Assembly: GCF_009789675.1 (NCBI RefSeq)
Contig: NZ_CP046915.1
Coordinates: forward strand, 1,372,413 to 1,436,412
Direction of reading: 5' to 3'
DNA from: Paraburkholderia acidisoli
GTDB taxonomy: Bacteria; Pseudomonadota; Gammaproteobacteria; Burkholderiales; Burkholderiaceae
DNA: 64,000 nt
Below, one piece after another: positions 47,127-54,623 of the stretch; position 1 is the first letter of the stretch, and each line of letters begins with the position of its first letter. The notes under the pieces were generated by a model, which saw only the letters and a program-made list of their open reading frames with translations, was not told the DNA's origin and made no database searches. The position numbers were made by a program, and so were the translations under genes.

Positions 47127-48068
47127 TTAACACTCGCTCGCAAGCGGTTTGCGCGCCGAGAGGAACGCCATGCGATTCACGGAGAGCAGGTTTGTTTGAC
47201 CGATGCGCGAGCGCATAACCTGCTCGAACAGCGCACGCTCTTCCGCATTGAATTGCTCGGCCATGACCGTACGCAACGTGGGCGCCCAGGGAAACGGCGT
47301 GCTGTCGAGCAGCGTGTCCCACGACTGATGTTGCGGCGGCCGCGTCACATCGACATGAAACTCCATGTGAATGGCTTCGAAACCGGCTTGCATCGCGAAA
47401 CCGACCAGGTCGCGCTCGCTGAAACTGGTCATGGGAACGCGCGCCGCTTCGGCTTCCGTGTCGGGATACTGCGTGCGTTTCCAGCGATACATCAGCTCGA
47501 AAAAGCGATTTTCGGGCGCGGCGGCATTCATGGCAACGAGCGTGCGTAGCGAACAGACCTCGAACGCTTCGTCGCGGCGGATCGGTTCCGCCAACGAAAT
47601 CCGGCCACCGGGCTTGAGCACGCGAAACATCTCCGCGAGCGCGGCGGTCTTGTCGGGCAAATAGCCGAGTACGGCGCGCGTGGTTACCGCATCCACGCAG
47701 GCATCCGGCACTCGCAGCGCCGGTAGCGAACTTCGAATCCACGCGCACTGCGCCTGCACGCCCGCTTCTTCGGCGCGCTGGATGGCGCGCGTAATCAGTC
47801 TGGGCGAGACATCGACCATCAACACGTCGAGTTCCGAGCCTATACGCTCGATCGCGCGCAACGCCACCGCGCCCTCGCCGCATCCGGCGTCGAGAAGCGT
47901 CATGCCGGCACGCAACGCCGCGGCGTCCAGCAGCCGGTCGATGTCGGCGTTCAGGGCCGCGCGCAGGGATCGTTCGACCTCGGCATCGTTCGAAAAGCGG
48001 TCCGACATCAGCCAGTCGGCCCAAAGATCCGCGTTAGCCGTGATGTCGGAAGCGCTCGCTATCGTCAT
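47127..48068 (-). CDS. SAM-dependent methyltransferase
   Basis: 313 residues. Class I Rossmann methyltransferase: motif I VLMVDVSPRL is preceded by LLDAGCGEGAVALRA, the SAM-binding glycine loop; motif downstream VTTRAVLGYLPDKTAALAEMFRVLKPGGRISLAEP. Related to UbiE/methyltransferase-11 proteins. Substrate unknown. Its upstream region holds an 11-bp-period CTTA/ATTA box. Confidence 0.82.
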   Translation of the reverse strand: MTIASASDITANADLWADWLMSDRFSNDAEVERSLRAALNADIDRLLDAAALRAGMTLLDAGCGEGAVALRAIERIGSELDVLMVDVSPRLITRAIQRAEEAGVQAQCAWIRSSLPALRVPDACVDAVTTRAVLGYLPDKTAALAEMFRVLKPGGRISLAEPIRRDEAFEVCSLRTLVAMNAAAPENRFFELMYRWKRTQYPDTEAEAARVPMTSFSERDLVGFAMQAGFEAIHMEFHVDVTRPPQHQSWDTLLDSTPFPWAPTLRTVMAEQFNAEERALFEQVMRSRIGQTNLLSVNRMAFLSARKPLASEC

Positions 48069-48116
48069 GCGATGAAAGGCGTGAGTGAGAGTTGACGCGA
48101 CTGTAAGCGAGCGCGG

Positions 48117-48131
48117 CTTAGGGATTGATTA
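48117..48131. promoter_or_regulatory. CTTA-N7-ATTA box upstream of the methyltransferase gene
   Basis: CTTA at 48117-48120 and ATTA at 48128-48131, an 11-bp period, 49-63 bp before the methyltransferase start and just after the orphan regulator gene. Fourth member of the local box set; the second half is one base off. Confidence 0.4.
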
Positions 48132-48166
48132 AGCGCCGCATCACCGTGCTATCGGGATGAGAGCGA

Positions 48167-48820
48167 TCAGCGCCTGAGCCGGTAACCCACGCCGCGAACC
48201 GTCACGACGTCGTCCGTACCGAGTTTGCGGCGCAAGCTGTGCACATGCACATCCACCGACTTGAGGCTTTCGACTTGCCGAAACCCACGAACCTGTTCAG
48301 CGAGTTCGGCCCGAGTAAACGCGCGTTGTGGCGCGCTCACGAGCAAGGCGAGAATGCGGAACTCGGCGGGCGTGAGCCGGATCTTCTCGTCGTTGACGTG
48401 AACCAGCCCGCTTTCCGCGTCGAGTGTCAACGACGTTTCCACGCGAAGCGGCCTGCGCGACGTCACCCGCATCGATTGCAGGCGAAGCCGCGCATGCAGA
48501 TCCGCGACATCGAAGGGCTTGATCAGATAGTCGTCGGCGCCCGCATCGATCGCGGCCAGCGGCTCGCCCGACATCACGCGGCCCGTCATGGCAATGACGC
48601 GCACGTGTCCGCCGTCGCGACGATAGCGCTTGAGCAATGCCAGTACGTCTATGCCGGCGAATTCCAGCGCCAGCAACACCACGTCGTATTTGTCGCCGCG
48701 CAGCGAGAGTTCCACCTCGTAGGCGCTGCGGGCCCAATCCGCTTCGTGCCCCGCGCGGCGCAACGCTTCGGATAACGTATGAACGGTCGCTTCATCGTCT
48801 TCAATCACCAGCAAACGCAC
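48167..48820 (-). CDS. Atypical orphan response regulator (QseB/PmrA-like) lacking the phospho-acceptor Asp
   Basis: 217 residues. Overall an OmpR-family regulator with acidic pocket Glu7-Asp8-Asp9, switch Thr in VIAMTGR, Lys in YLIKPFDV, and a winged helix (LTPAEFRILALLVSAPQRAFTRAELAEQVRG; TVRGVGYRLR). At the phospho-acceptor position the sequence reads VVLLALEF, so residue 51 is Ala instead of Asp. There is no kinase gene beside it. It may act without phosphorylation or by dimerisation, or be controlled by abundance. A CTTA-N7-CTTA box lies upstream of its start, suggesting autoregulation. Confidence 0.88.
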   Translation of the reverse strand: MRLLVIEDDEATVHTLSEALRRAGHEADWARSAYEVELSLRGDKYDVVLLALEFAGIDVLALLKRYRRDGGHVRVIAMTGRVMSGEPLAAIDAGADDYLIKPFDVADLHARLRLQSMRVTSRRPLRVETSLTLDAESGLVHVNDEKIRLTPAEFRILALLVSAPQRAFTRAELAEQVRGFRQVESLKSVDVHVHSLRRKLGTDDVVTVRGVGYRLRR

Positions 48821-48861
48821 CTACGCCTCCCATGGTCAGAGGCGATTGTGGCAGTGACTGA

Positions 48862-48876
48862 CTTAGCTGAACCTTA
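48862..48876. promoter_or_regulatory. CTTA-N7-CTTA box upstream of the orphan regulator
   Basis: CTTA at 48862-48865 and 48873-48876, an 11-bp period, 42-56 bp before the regulator start. The preceding sequence CTGACTTAGCT is identical to that at 36627-36637 between the RND operons, so the two sites are near copies. Confidence 0.6.
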
Positions 48877-48895
48877 ACAACGCCCACCGAAAGCC

Positions 48896-49992
48896 TTACA
48901 CGCGAGTCGAAGCGAATTCGCGCAGCGTGTCGCACAGCGCCTGCACCGCCGGTTCCGTGACCGCGTTGTACAGCGATGCGCGATGCCGCCCACCGAACGA
49001 TGGCCTTCGAGTCCGATCAGGCCCTTCGCTTCGCAAAGCGCCACGAACTCGCGGTCGCGCCCGGCACTGCCAAACGAAAATGCCACGTTCATGCGGGAAC
49101 GCCACGGCGAGTGCGCATGAACGCGCACGAACTCGCCGAGCTGGTCGAGCGTTTCGTAGAGATTCGCGGCCTTGCGATCGTTGATGTCTTTCATGCGGTC
49201 GAGCCCGCCGATCTCCGTTTTCAGCCAGCGCGTCACCAGCGTCAGCACGTAGATCGCGAACACGGGCGGCGTGTTGTAGTTGGAACGATGCGCAATGTGC
49301 GTGCGATAGTCGAGAATCGCCGGGAGACCGGCCGGAATGCGCTCGAGCCAGGCCCGCTTCACGATCGCGACCGTCACGCCGGAAGGCCCGAGATTCTTCT
49401 GTGCGTGCGCGTAGATCATCGCGAAGCGACCGGTATCCACGGGCTCGGAGAGAAAATCCGACGACATGTCCACCACCACGGGAACCGTGGCGGGCGCGTC
49501 CATCTGGCCGAACTGCAGCCCTTCGACGGTTTCGTTGGAAACGTAATGCAGGTACGCCGCCTCGCGAGGAATCTCGAGTTCGGACCAGCGCGGCAACGCG
49601 CGATATCCCGAAGCCGCGCCGTCCCAGATCACTTCGGCCGCGCCCACGCGCTTCGCCTCGGCGCTGGCGCGGCGGCTCCAGTAGCCGGAATCGACGTATT
49701 GCGGCGGCGCGAAGCCGGGGCCCGCGAAGTTCATCGGCACCATGGCGAATTGCAGGCTGCTGCCGCCCTGCATGAACGCAATCTCGTCGCCCTCGCCGAG
49801 ACCGAGCAGCGCCCGCAGGTTATTGCTGGCTTCTTCCACGAGGTCGACGAACCAGGTCGAGCGGTGACTCATTCCGAGTACCGAGACGCCGGTTTCCGGC
49901 AACGCGCGAATCGCCTGCTGGGTCTGCTCCAGCACGCTCTCCGGCAACGCGCCCGGACCGCCCGAAAAGTTATGGATAGTCGGCACTTTCAT
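48896..49992 (-). pseudogene. serC: SerC-like phosphoserine aminotransferase, frameshifted near the C-terminus
   Basis: PLP-dependent phosphoserine aminotransferase family: NFSGGPGALPE near the start, GMSHRSTWFVDLVEEA, MQGGSSLQFAMVPMNF, PLP lysine in AHAQKNLGPSGVTVAIVKRAWL. The frame runs intact to GHRSVGGI, then is lost. A single base is missing between 48981 and 48982: with one more C in the coding strand the sequence continues R-A-S-L-Y-N-A-V-T-E-P-A-V as in SerC and ends at TAA 48896, 365 residues, normal length. As written the frame ends at 48874 with an unrelated tail. Start overlaps the ATP-grasp gene by four bases, so it is dedicated to that operon rather than the housekeeping serC. 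Confidence 0.88.
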
Positions 49993-51272
49993 GGCTCAAC
50001 TCGTCCTTCTCGTCCTTCTCGTGCCTTGCGGGTCACCATGGCGCAAAATGCGTCGAAATACTTTCGCATCTGCGGCGACTTATAGGGAAACATCTCCGGG
50101 TCGTCCATGTCGTGCACTACCATGGCCGTGGCCAGTTCGAAAATCACGAGGCGCCCATCGGGACTTTCCGCGCAATCCAGTCCCACGTAATCGAGTCCGG
50201 TCAACTCCGCTACGCGCGCGAGCGCGTTGCTGTGGCGGCGGGCGAAGTCCTGCTGGAACGCCGCCATGAATGCCGCTTCTTCGCTCCGCCGCTCCGGATG
50301 CGAGATCATTTCCTCGTAGGGATAGTGCACCATCCAATGCTGCGAGATACCCATATGACTGATATGCGCCTGGCCGTCGATCAACGCGACACGGTACTTT
50401 CGATACAGCCCGTCGCGACTGCGATAGTCGATGAACGACGCCACGTAGAACGCATCGCTTGCCGACTTGTTGAGATACGCGCGCAGCTCGCCGCTATCGG
50501 CAATGCGCTCCAGTTCGCGACCGGCGTGCGAACCCACTGGCCGGATGATCGCCGGAAACGCGATGCCGGCCACGCAGTCCGTTGACGACACGCTCGCGTG
50601 CGCGGCCAGTTCGGCGCGGCCCACGCGCTGCGTGTGCGCCACACAGATGCCCGCTTCCTCGCGCAACAGCGACCAGGCCGCTTCCCGGCTCGTGTACGGA
50701 ATGCGCTCGGGCCGATTGATGACCGCAGCCGACAGCTGCGGGAGTTGCGCCGCCAGCGAGGCCAGCACGGCGCGGTTCTGGTCGAGCGCGCAGGGCGCGA
50801 CGAGCAGCACGTCGTGCGGCGGCAACCGGCCGTTCAGGTCCAGCGTGGCGTCCACATAGAGCACGTCGATCTCGAGTTCCGAATGCTCAACGAGGCATTC
50901 GAACGGCGTGTTCGTCATCAAATCGCCATGCGCCTTGAGCACCAGCAATTTCACGCGGCCCGGTGTGGTGTTTTCCGCGTCGAGCCGGTACAGCCGCTTC
51001 GTTTCGATCGCGAGTTGTTGCACCGCGAGCGCCGAGGCGCGTTCGAATTTCAGTTCGAGCACCAGCGAGAGATCGAGCAAGGCCTCTGGTGCATAGTGCT
51101 TCCGCACATAGTCGAGAAGCCGCTCGCCGAGACCCGACATGTCGCTGCCGTTCGTGGCCATGCGAAGCAGTGCCGCAAGGCCGATGGGGCGATAGGGGGC
51201 TGACTCGAATCGGTCGCCGTTGCCCAGGTCACTGTGTTCCATACCTTCCTCTACCGCATTTGAATCGGGCAT
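49989..51272 (-). CDS. ATP-grasp domain protein with helical N-terminal region
   Basis: 427 residues. The C-terminal half (about residues 245-415) resembles an ATP-grasp ligase: FPAIIRPVGSHAGRELERI (phosphate-binding Arg/Lys region), SFIDYRSRDGLYRKYRVALIDGQ, and the metal-binding end LDYVGLDCAESPDGRLVIFELATAMVVHDMD. The N-terminal part is helical and TPR-like (LLDLSLVLELKFERASALAVQQLAIETKRLYRL). ATP-grasp enzymes join a carboxylate to an amine or hydroxyl through an acyl-phosphate. Six bases separate it from the small ORF upstream, and it overlaps the SerC-like gene, so the three are co-expressed. Substrate unknown. Confidence 0.75.
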   Translation of the reverse strand: MPDSNAVEEGMEHSDLGNGDRFESAPYRPIGLAALLRMATNGSDMSGLGERLLDYVRKHYAPEALLDLSLVLELKFERASALAVQQLAIETKRLYRLDAENTTPGRVKLLVLKAHGDLMTNTPFECLVEHSELEIDVLYVDATLDLNGRLPPHDVLLVAPCALDQNRAVLASLAAQLPQLSAAVINRPERIPYTSREAAWSLLREEAGICVAHTQRVGRAELAAHASVSSTDCVAGIAFPAIIRPVGSHAGRELERIADSGELRAYLNKSASDAFYVASFIDYRSRDGLYRKYRVALIDGQAHISHMGISQHWMVHYPYEEMISHPERRSEEAAFMAAFQQDFARRHSNALARVAELTGLDYVGLDCAESPDGRLVIFELATAMVVHDMDDPEMFPYKSPQMRKYFDAFCAMVTRKAREGREGRVEP

Positions 51273-51278
51273 CGCGCA

Positions 51279-51476
51279 CTATGCTTTGTCTACCGCGAGA
51301 TCGCGGAGCAAGGGCAATTCGCCGATATAGCCGACTTCGGTTTCGAGAAACAGCGATGCGACCCGCTCCGGCTGGCTGGCAGGGTTGGCGGGCGTGGCGG
51401 GGGAAGGCGTGGGGATAGCGATCGTTTGCGCCGTGACGAGCGTCAAACGAGGGCGTGATGATGATGGCGTGCGCAA
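51279..51476 (-). CDS. Small ORF upstream of the ATP-grasp gene, possible precursor peptide
   Basis: 65 residues read from TTG 51476, with AAAGGA seven bases upstream. Stop TAG lies six bases before the ATP-grasp ATG. Basic, Ser/Thr/Pro-rich N-terminal half, then an acidic end (SLFLETEVGYIGELPLLRDLAVDKA) rich in the Glu, Asp, Lys and Ser residues that ATP-grasp peptide cyclases link. Third-codon bases are mostly G or C, as in real genes here. No homologue recognised; it could also be a leader peptide or non-coding. Confidence 0.45.
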   Translation of the reverse strand: MRTPSSSRPRLTLVTAQTIAIPTPSPATPANPASQPERVASLFLETEVGYIGELPLLRDLAVDKA

Positions 51477-51847
51477 GGCGAATCCTTTGTCTGCATCGGG
51501 ACGATGCGTCCCGATCCTTCACCGGGCCATGGATCGAACTCCGGAGACAGCGACACAGTAGTTTCCCTTAACTGATGAAATGCTTAAGCACAGCCAATAT
51601 CGAGTGAGATTCCGAAATATTGTGGAAATGTAATTAATATTGCACGAGTCAATTCACGCTGATTGAAAGAATCGCGGCTTAATAAATTAAATTAAACTAA
51701 CTCGTCACTGTTGGCGTGCATACACGTACGTGGGCGGGAAGCCGACGTTGCTCGACTACGTGAAGAATTAATCGAGGCAAAGGGAGCCAGCAAAACGGAC
51801 GCCGGCGGCGCCGGCATCCGCGGTTGGCGCGTCGCGTGGCTCCGCCG
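51477..51847. other. AT-rich intergenic region before the ATP-grasp operon
   Basis: 371 bases, strikingly AT-rich between about 51590 and 51715 against a GC-rich background. It holds the hairpin at 51495-51515 and a minus-strand TTGACT (within 51645-51660) that may be a -35 element. Near 51717-51771 a short frame resembling the end of a protein (TYVGGKPTLLDYVKN then stop) may be a gene remnant, but it is too short to place. Confidence 0.4.
51495..51515 (-). promoter_or_regulatory. Perfect hairpin before the small ORF
   Basis: ATCGGGACG at 51495-51503 pairs perfectly with CGTCCCGAT at 51507-51515 around a 3-base loop, 8 bases before the AAAGGA ribosome-binding site (minus-strand reading). A hairpin this close to a translation start can control access of ribosomes or act as an attenuator. 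Confidence 0.5.
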
Positions 51848-52300
51848 TTAGCCCTCCGCCTGGCCGCCCCACAGATCGTCGACGGCGCGGATCGCCAGCA
51901 AATACCCGTTCGCGCCGGCCCCGCAGATCACCGCCGTGGCCGCCACCGAGATCGTCGATTGACGGTATTCCTCGGAGCGCCGGTGAATGTTGCTGATATG
52001 CACCTCCACCACGGGGCGCCGTACGAGCTTGACCGCGTCGAGCACCGGAATGCGCCCGAACGAAAACCCGGCCGGATTGATCACCAGCGCCGCGTCGTTC
52101 AGAAACGCCTCCTGAATCCAGTCGATCAGCTGGCTCTCGCTGTTGGTTTGACGGAACACGCCGTCGAACTTGAGGGCGTCGGCCAGCGTGAGGCAGTTCT
52201 GCTCGATATCCTTGAGCGTGGTGCTGCCATAGATATGCGGCTCTCGCACGCCAAGCATGTTCAGATTCGAGCCGTTGAGGATGTAGAGTTTTCGATTCAT
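51848..52300 (-). CDS. aroQ: Type II 3-dehydroquinate dehydratase (AroQ), catabolic paralogue
   Basis: 150 residues, normal for type II dehydroquinase. Active-site Tyr loop LGVREPHIYGSTTL, EVHISNIHRRSEEYRQ with the catalytic His region, and VICGAGANGYLLAI. The central loop NPAGFSFGRIPVLDAV departs from the usual NPA..THTSVAL form, as in catabolic QuiB-type paralogues. It converts 3-dehydroquinate to 3-dehydroshikimate. Four bases after the transporter stop, so it forms an operon with it for quinate/shikimate use. Confidence 0.85.
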   Translation of the reverse strand: MNRKLYILNGSNLNMLGVREPHIYGSTTLKDIEQNCLTLADALKFDGVFRQTNSESQLIDWIQEAFLNDAALVINPAGFSFGRIPVLDAVKLVRRPVVEVHISNIHRRSEEYRQSTISVAATAVICGAGANGYLLAIRAVDDLWGGQAEG

Positions 52301-52304
52301 GGTT

Positions 52305-53648
52305 TCAGTGGGTCGTACTGCGTTCCAGGGCGGTGTCCCGGGTTTCGCGCGATGTCGCGATCATGAGGAAGGAGAGCAGGTTCAGCGAGCCGCACACCAC
52401 GACGATAGCCCATGGCGAACCGTGAAACGCGTTGAGCAAGGCCACGGCGACGATCGGCATCGGCCCGCCCGTCAGCAGATTGGCGCCGGAATACGAGAGC
52501 GCGGAGCCCGTGTAGCGCGTTTCGGTCGGGAACGACTCGGCGAACCACACGGGTTGAATGCCGCTCTGAAACTGCGTGAAGCCGAGGAACGCGCCCATCA
52601 CGGCCATCGTCATGCCGATCGAGTGCTGATTGAGAATCGGAAAGTAGATCAGGCAACACACGAGCGTGCAGAACGAGCCGATCAGCAAGGCGCGCTTGCG
52701 GCCGATCCGGTCGCTCAGATAGCCGCCCAGCAACGCCCCCGCCACCGCGCAGACATTCGCGATCATCAGCAGCATGAAGCCGGTCTGCTTCGGCACGCCG
52801 AGGTTTTTCGTCAGATAGCTCAGCGAAAACACCACGATCAGATAGAACAACGCCGCCGGGCCGCAGAAGAACAACGTCAGCCGCAACACGGTGCGCCACT
52901 GGCGCGTGAAGACCACGCCCAGCGGATTGGCCGCGCGCACCGGCACGCCGCTCTTCTTGAGCGCCTCGAACGACGGCGTCTCGCTCACTTTCATGCGGAT
53001 ATAGATGCCCAGCAGCACGAGCACGAAGCTCGCGAGGAACGGCACGCGCCAGCCCCACGATTCGAACTCGTCCGGGGAGAGCGACGTGGCCAGCGCGAAC
53101 AGCGCGAAATTGGCGAGGATCTGGCTCAGCGGCGAGCAAATGCCTAGCAGTCCGGAATAAAATCCGCGCCGCGCCGCGGAGGCGTGTTCAACCGCCATCA
53201 ATTGCGCGCCGGTCGACTCGCCGCCGAGCGCGAAACCCTGGACGATGCGCAACGAGACCAGCAGCGCGGGCGCCAGCATGCCGACTTGCTGGTAGGTGGG
53301 CAGCAGCCCCATCAGGAACGAGGAGGCGCCCATGACCGAAACCGTGATCAGCATGAGTTGGCGGCGCCCCCAGCGGTCGCCGAGCATGCCGCAGATCACC
53401 GCGCCGAGCGGGCGTGCCGCGAGCCCGGCCCAGAAACTCGCGAGCGACGCGAGCAAGGCCGCCGTGGGTTCGAGCGAGGGGAAGAACAGCTTGGGGAAAA
53501 TCGTGGCCGCGACCACGCCATAGAGCGCGAAATCGAACCACTCCAGCGCCGTGCCGATAGTGGCGCCCGCCACCGCCCGGCGCGCCATCCTGTGGCGGTC
53601 CGCGGCGTGCTCGCCCGCGATGAGATCGGAGTCAGCGAGAACTGACAT
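52305..53648 (-). CDS. MFS transporter, MHS/quinate-shikimate type
   Basis: 447 residues, 12 helices, metabolite-H+ symporter subfamily: WFDFALYGVVAATIFPKLFFP in helix 1 region, DRWGRRQLMLITV between helices 2 and 3, and DRIGRKRALLIGS in the second half. Probably imports quinate, shikimate or a related acid. Its promoter region is shared with the divergent IclR regulator, and it is upstream of aroQ in one operon. Confidence 0.88.
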   Translation of the reverse strand: MSVLADSDLIAGEHAADRHRMARRAVAGATIGTALEWFDFALYGVVAATIFPKLFFPSLEPTAALLASLASFWAGLAARPLGAVICGMLGDRWGRRQLMLITVSVMGASSFLMGLLPTYQQVGMLAPALLVSLRIVQGFALGGESTGAQLMAVEHASAARRGFYSGLLGICSPLSQILANFALFALATSLSPDEFESWGWRVPFLASFVLVLLGIYIRMKVSETPSFEALKKSGVPVRAANPLGVVFTRQWRTVLRLTLFFCGPAALFYLIVVFSLSYLTKNLGVPKQTGFMLLMIANVCAVAGALLGGYLSDRIGRKRALLIGSFCTLVCCLIYFPILNQHSIGMTMAVMGAFLGFTQFQSGIQPVWFAESFPTETRYTGSALSYSGANLLTGGPMPIVAVALLNAFHGSPWAIVVVCGSLNLLSFLMIATSRETRDTALERSTTH

Positions 53649-53717
53649 GAGGTGTCTCCTGATGTGTCGTTGTGATCGTTGTGATGGAACCGCGTCGTCA
53701 AACCAATGCTATTGTTT

Positions 53718-53750
53718 GCGCTTTGAAAGCGCCTCGTTCCGGACCGGAAC
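53718..53750. promoter_or_regulatory. Two adjacent perfect 7-1-7 palindromes before the IclR gene
   Basis: GCGCTTT-G-AAAGCGC at 53718-53732 and GTTCCGG-A-CCGGAAC at 53736-53750, each a perfect 15-bp dyad with a one-base centre, three bases apart. They lie 31-63 bp before the IclR start and 70-102 bp before the MHS transporter start. GTTCCN-NGGAAC-type dyads are usual for IclR regulators. Confidence 0.7.
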
Positions 53751-53780
53751 TGCGTTTCACATCACGAAAAACCCCCGCTC

Positions 53781-54566
53781 ATGTCGCTACGGAACGGCCT
53801 GAAGATCCTCGATTTCCTCGCCTCGCAAGCCGAAGGCGCGGGCCTCGTGGCAATCGCCGACGCGCTCGGCTTGCCGCGCAGCACGTGCCACCGGGTGCTC
53901 GCCGAACTCATCGAAGGCGGCTACGTGCGGCAACTGGTCGATCACAGCCGCTACATCCTGACCATGCGCATGACGTCGAACGGGCTCGAATTCCTGAGCC
54001 TGACCGGCATTGCCGATATCGCCCAGCCGATCATCGAACGCGTGGCGGCGCAGACCGGCGAACTCGCGCGGCTTTCGCTGGTGGACGGCGAAGCCATCAT
54101 CTGGGTCGGCAAAGCCGACGGTCATCGCACCGGGTTTCGCTACGACCCGGACATGGGCCAGGCGGCGCGGTTGTCCTGCACATCCACGGGACATGCATGG
54201 CTCATGACGATGAGCGACGAAGCGGCGGCCGCGCTCGTGCTGAAACAGGGCTTCGGGCAGCCCAACGAGTTCGGTCCCAACGCGCCCACCACGCTCAAGA
54301 CCCTGCTGGGCTTTCTGCATGCTGCGCGCGTGCGCGGCTACGCGATGATCGACGAGGTGTTCGCGCCGCGCATGTCGGCGGTGGCGGTGCCCGTGGTCAG
54401 CGGCTCGCGTTGCGTGGGCGTCATCAGCCTGGCCGGCCCGAAAGCACGGCTCACCATCGACAAGATTCACGCCCATTCGGCGCTGCTCTGCGCGGCGGCG
54501 AGCGAACTGGCGCAACTGAGCAACATGGCGGGCTTCCCGACCCGGCCGCCATTGGGCAAGGGCTAG
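53781..54566 (+). CDS. IclR-family transcriptional regulator
   Basis: 261 residues. N-terminal winged helix-turn-helix (MSLRNGLKILDFLASQAEGAGLVAIADALGLPRSTCHRVLAELIEGGY), then the IclR effector domain with GLEFLSLTGIADIAQPIIERVAAQTGE, SLVDGEAIIWVGKADG and a CTSTGHAWLM segment. Probably responds to quinate/shikimate-type intermediates and controls the divergent MHS/aroQ operon. Confidence 0.92.
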   Translation: MSLRNGLKILDFLASQAEGAGLVAIADALGLPRSTCHRVLAELIEGGYVRQLVDHSRYILTMRMTSNGLEFLSLTGIADIAQPIIERVAAQTGELARLSLVDGEAIIWVGKADGHRTGFRYDPDMGQAARLSCTSTGHAWLMTMSDEAAAALVLKQGFGQPNEFGPNAPTTLKTLLGFLHAARVRGYAMIDEVFAPRMSAVAVPVVSGSRCVGVISLAGPKARLTIDKIHAHSALLCAAASELAQLSNMAGFPTRPPLGKG

Positions 54567-54623
54567 CCGGAGCGTTCGTGCCGATACGAGGCGGCGCGAC
54601 GCCAACGCTTCGGTCGCCGCAGA

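Noticed and set aside
51560..51590. CTTAAC ... CTTAAG pair in the AT-rich region
   Set aside because: The two CTTA cores are 16 bp apart, not 11, so they do not fit the box found elsewhere.
51717..51771. Short frame TYVGGKPTLLDYVKN before a stop
   Set aside because: Looks like the tail of a protein but is too short to identify; kept only as a remark in the intergenic entry.
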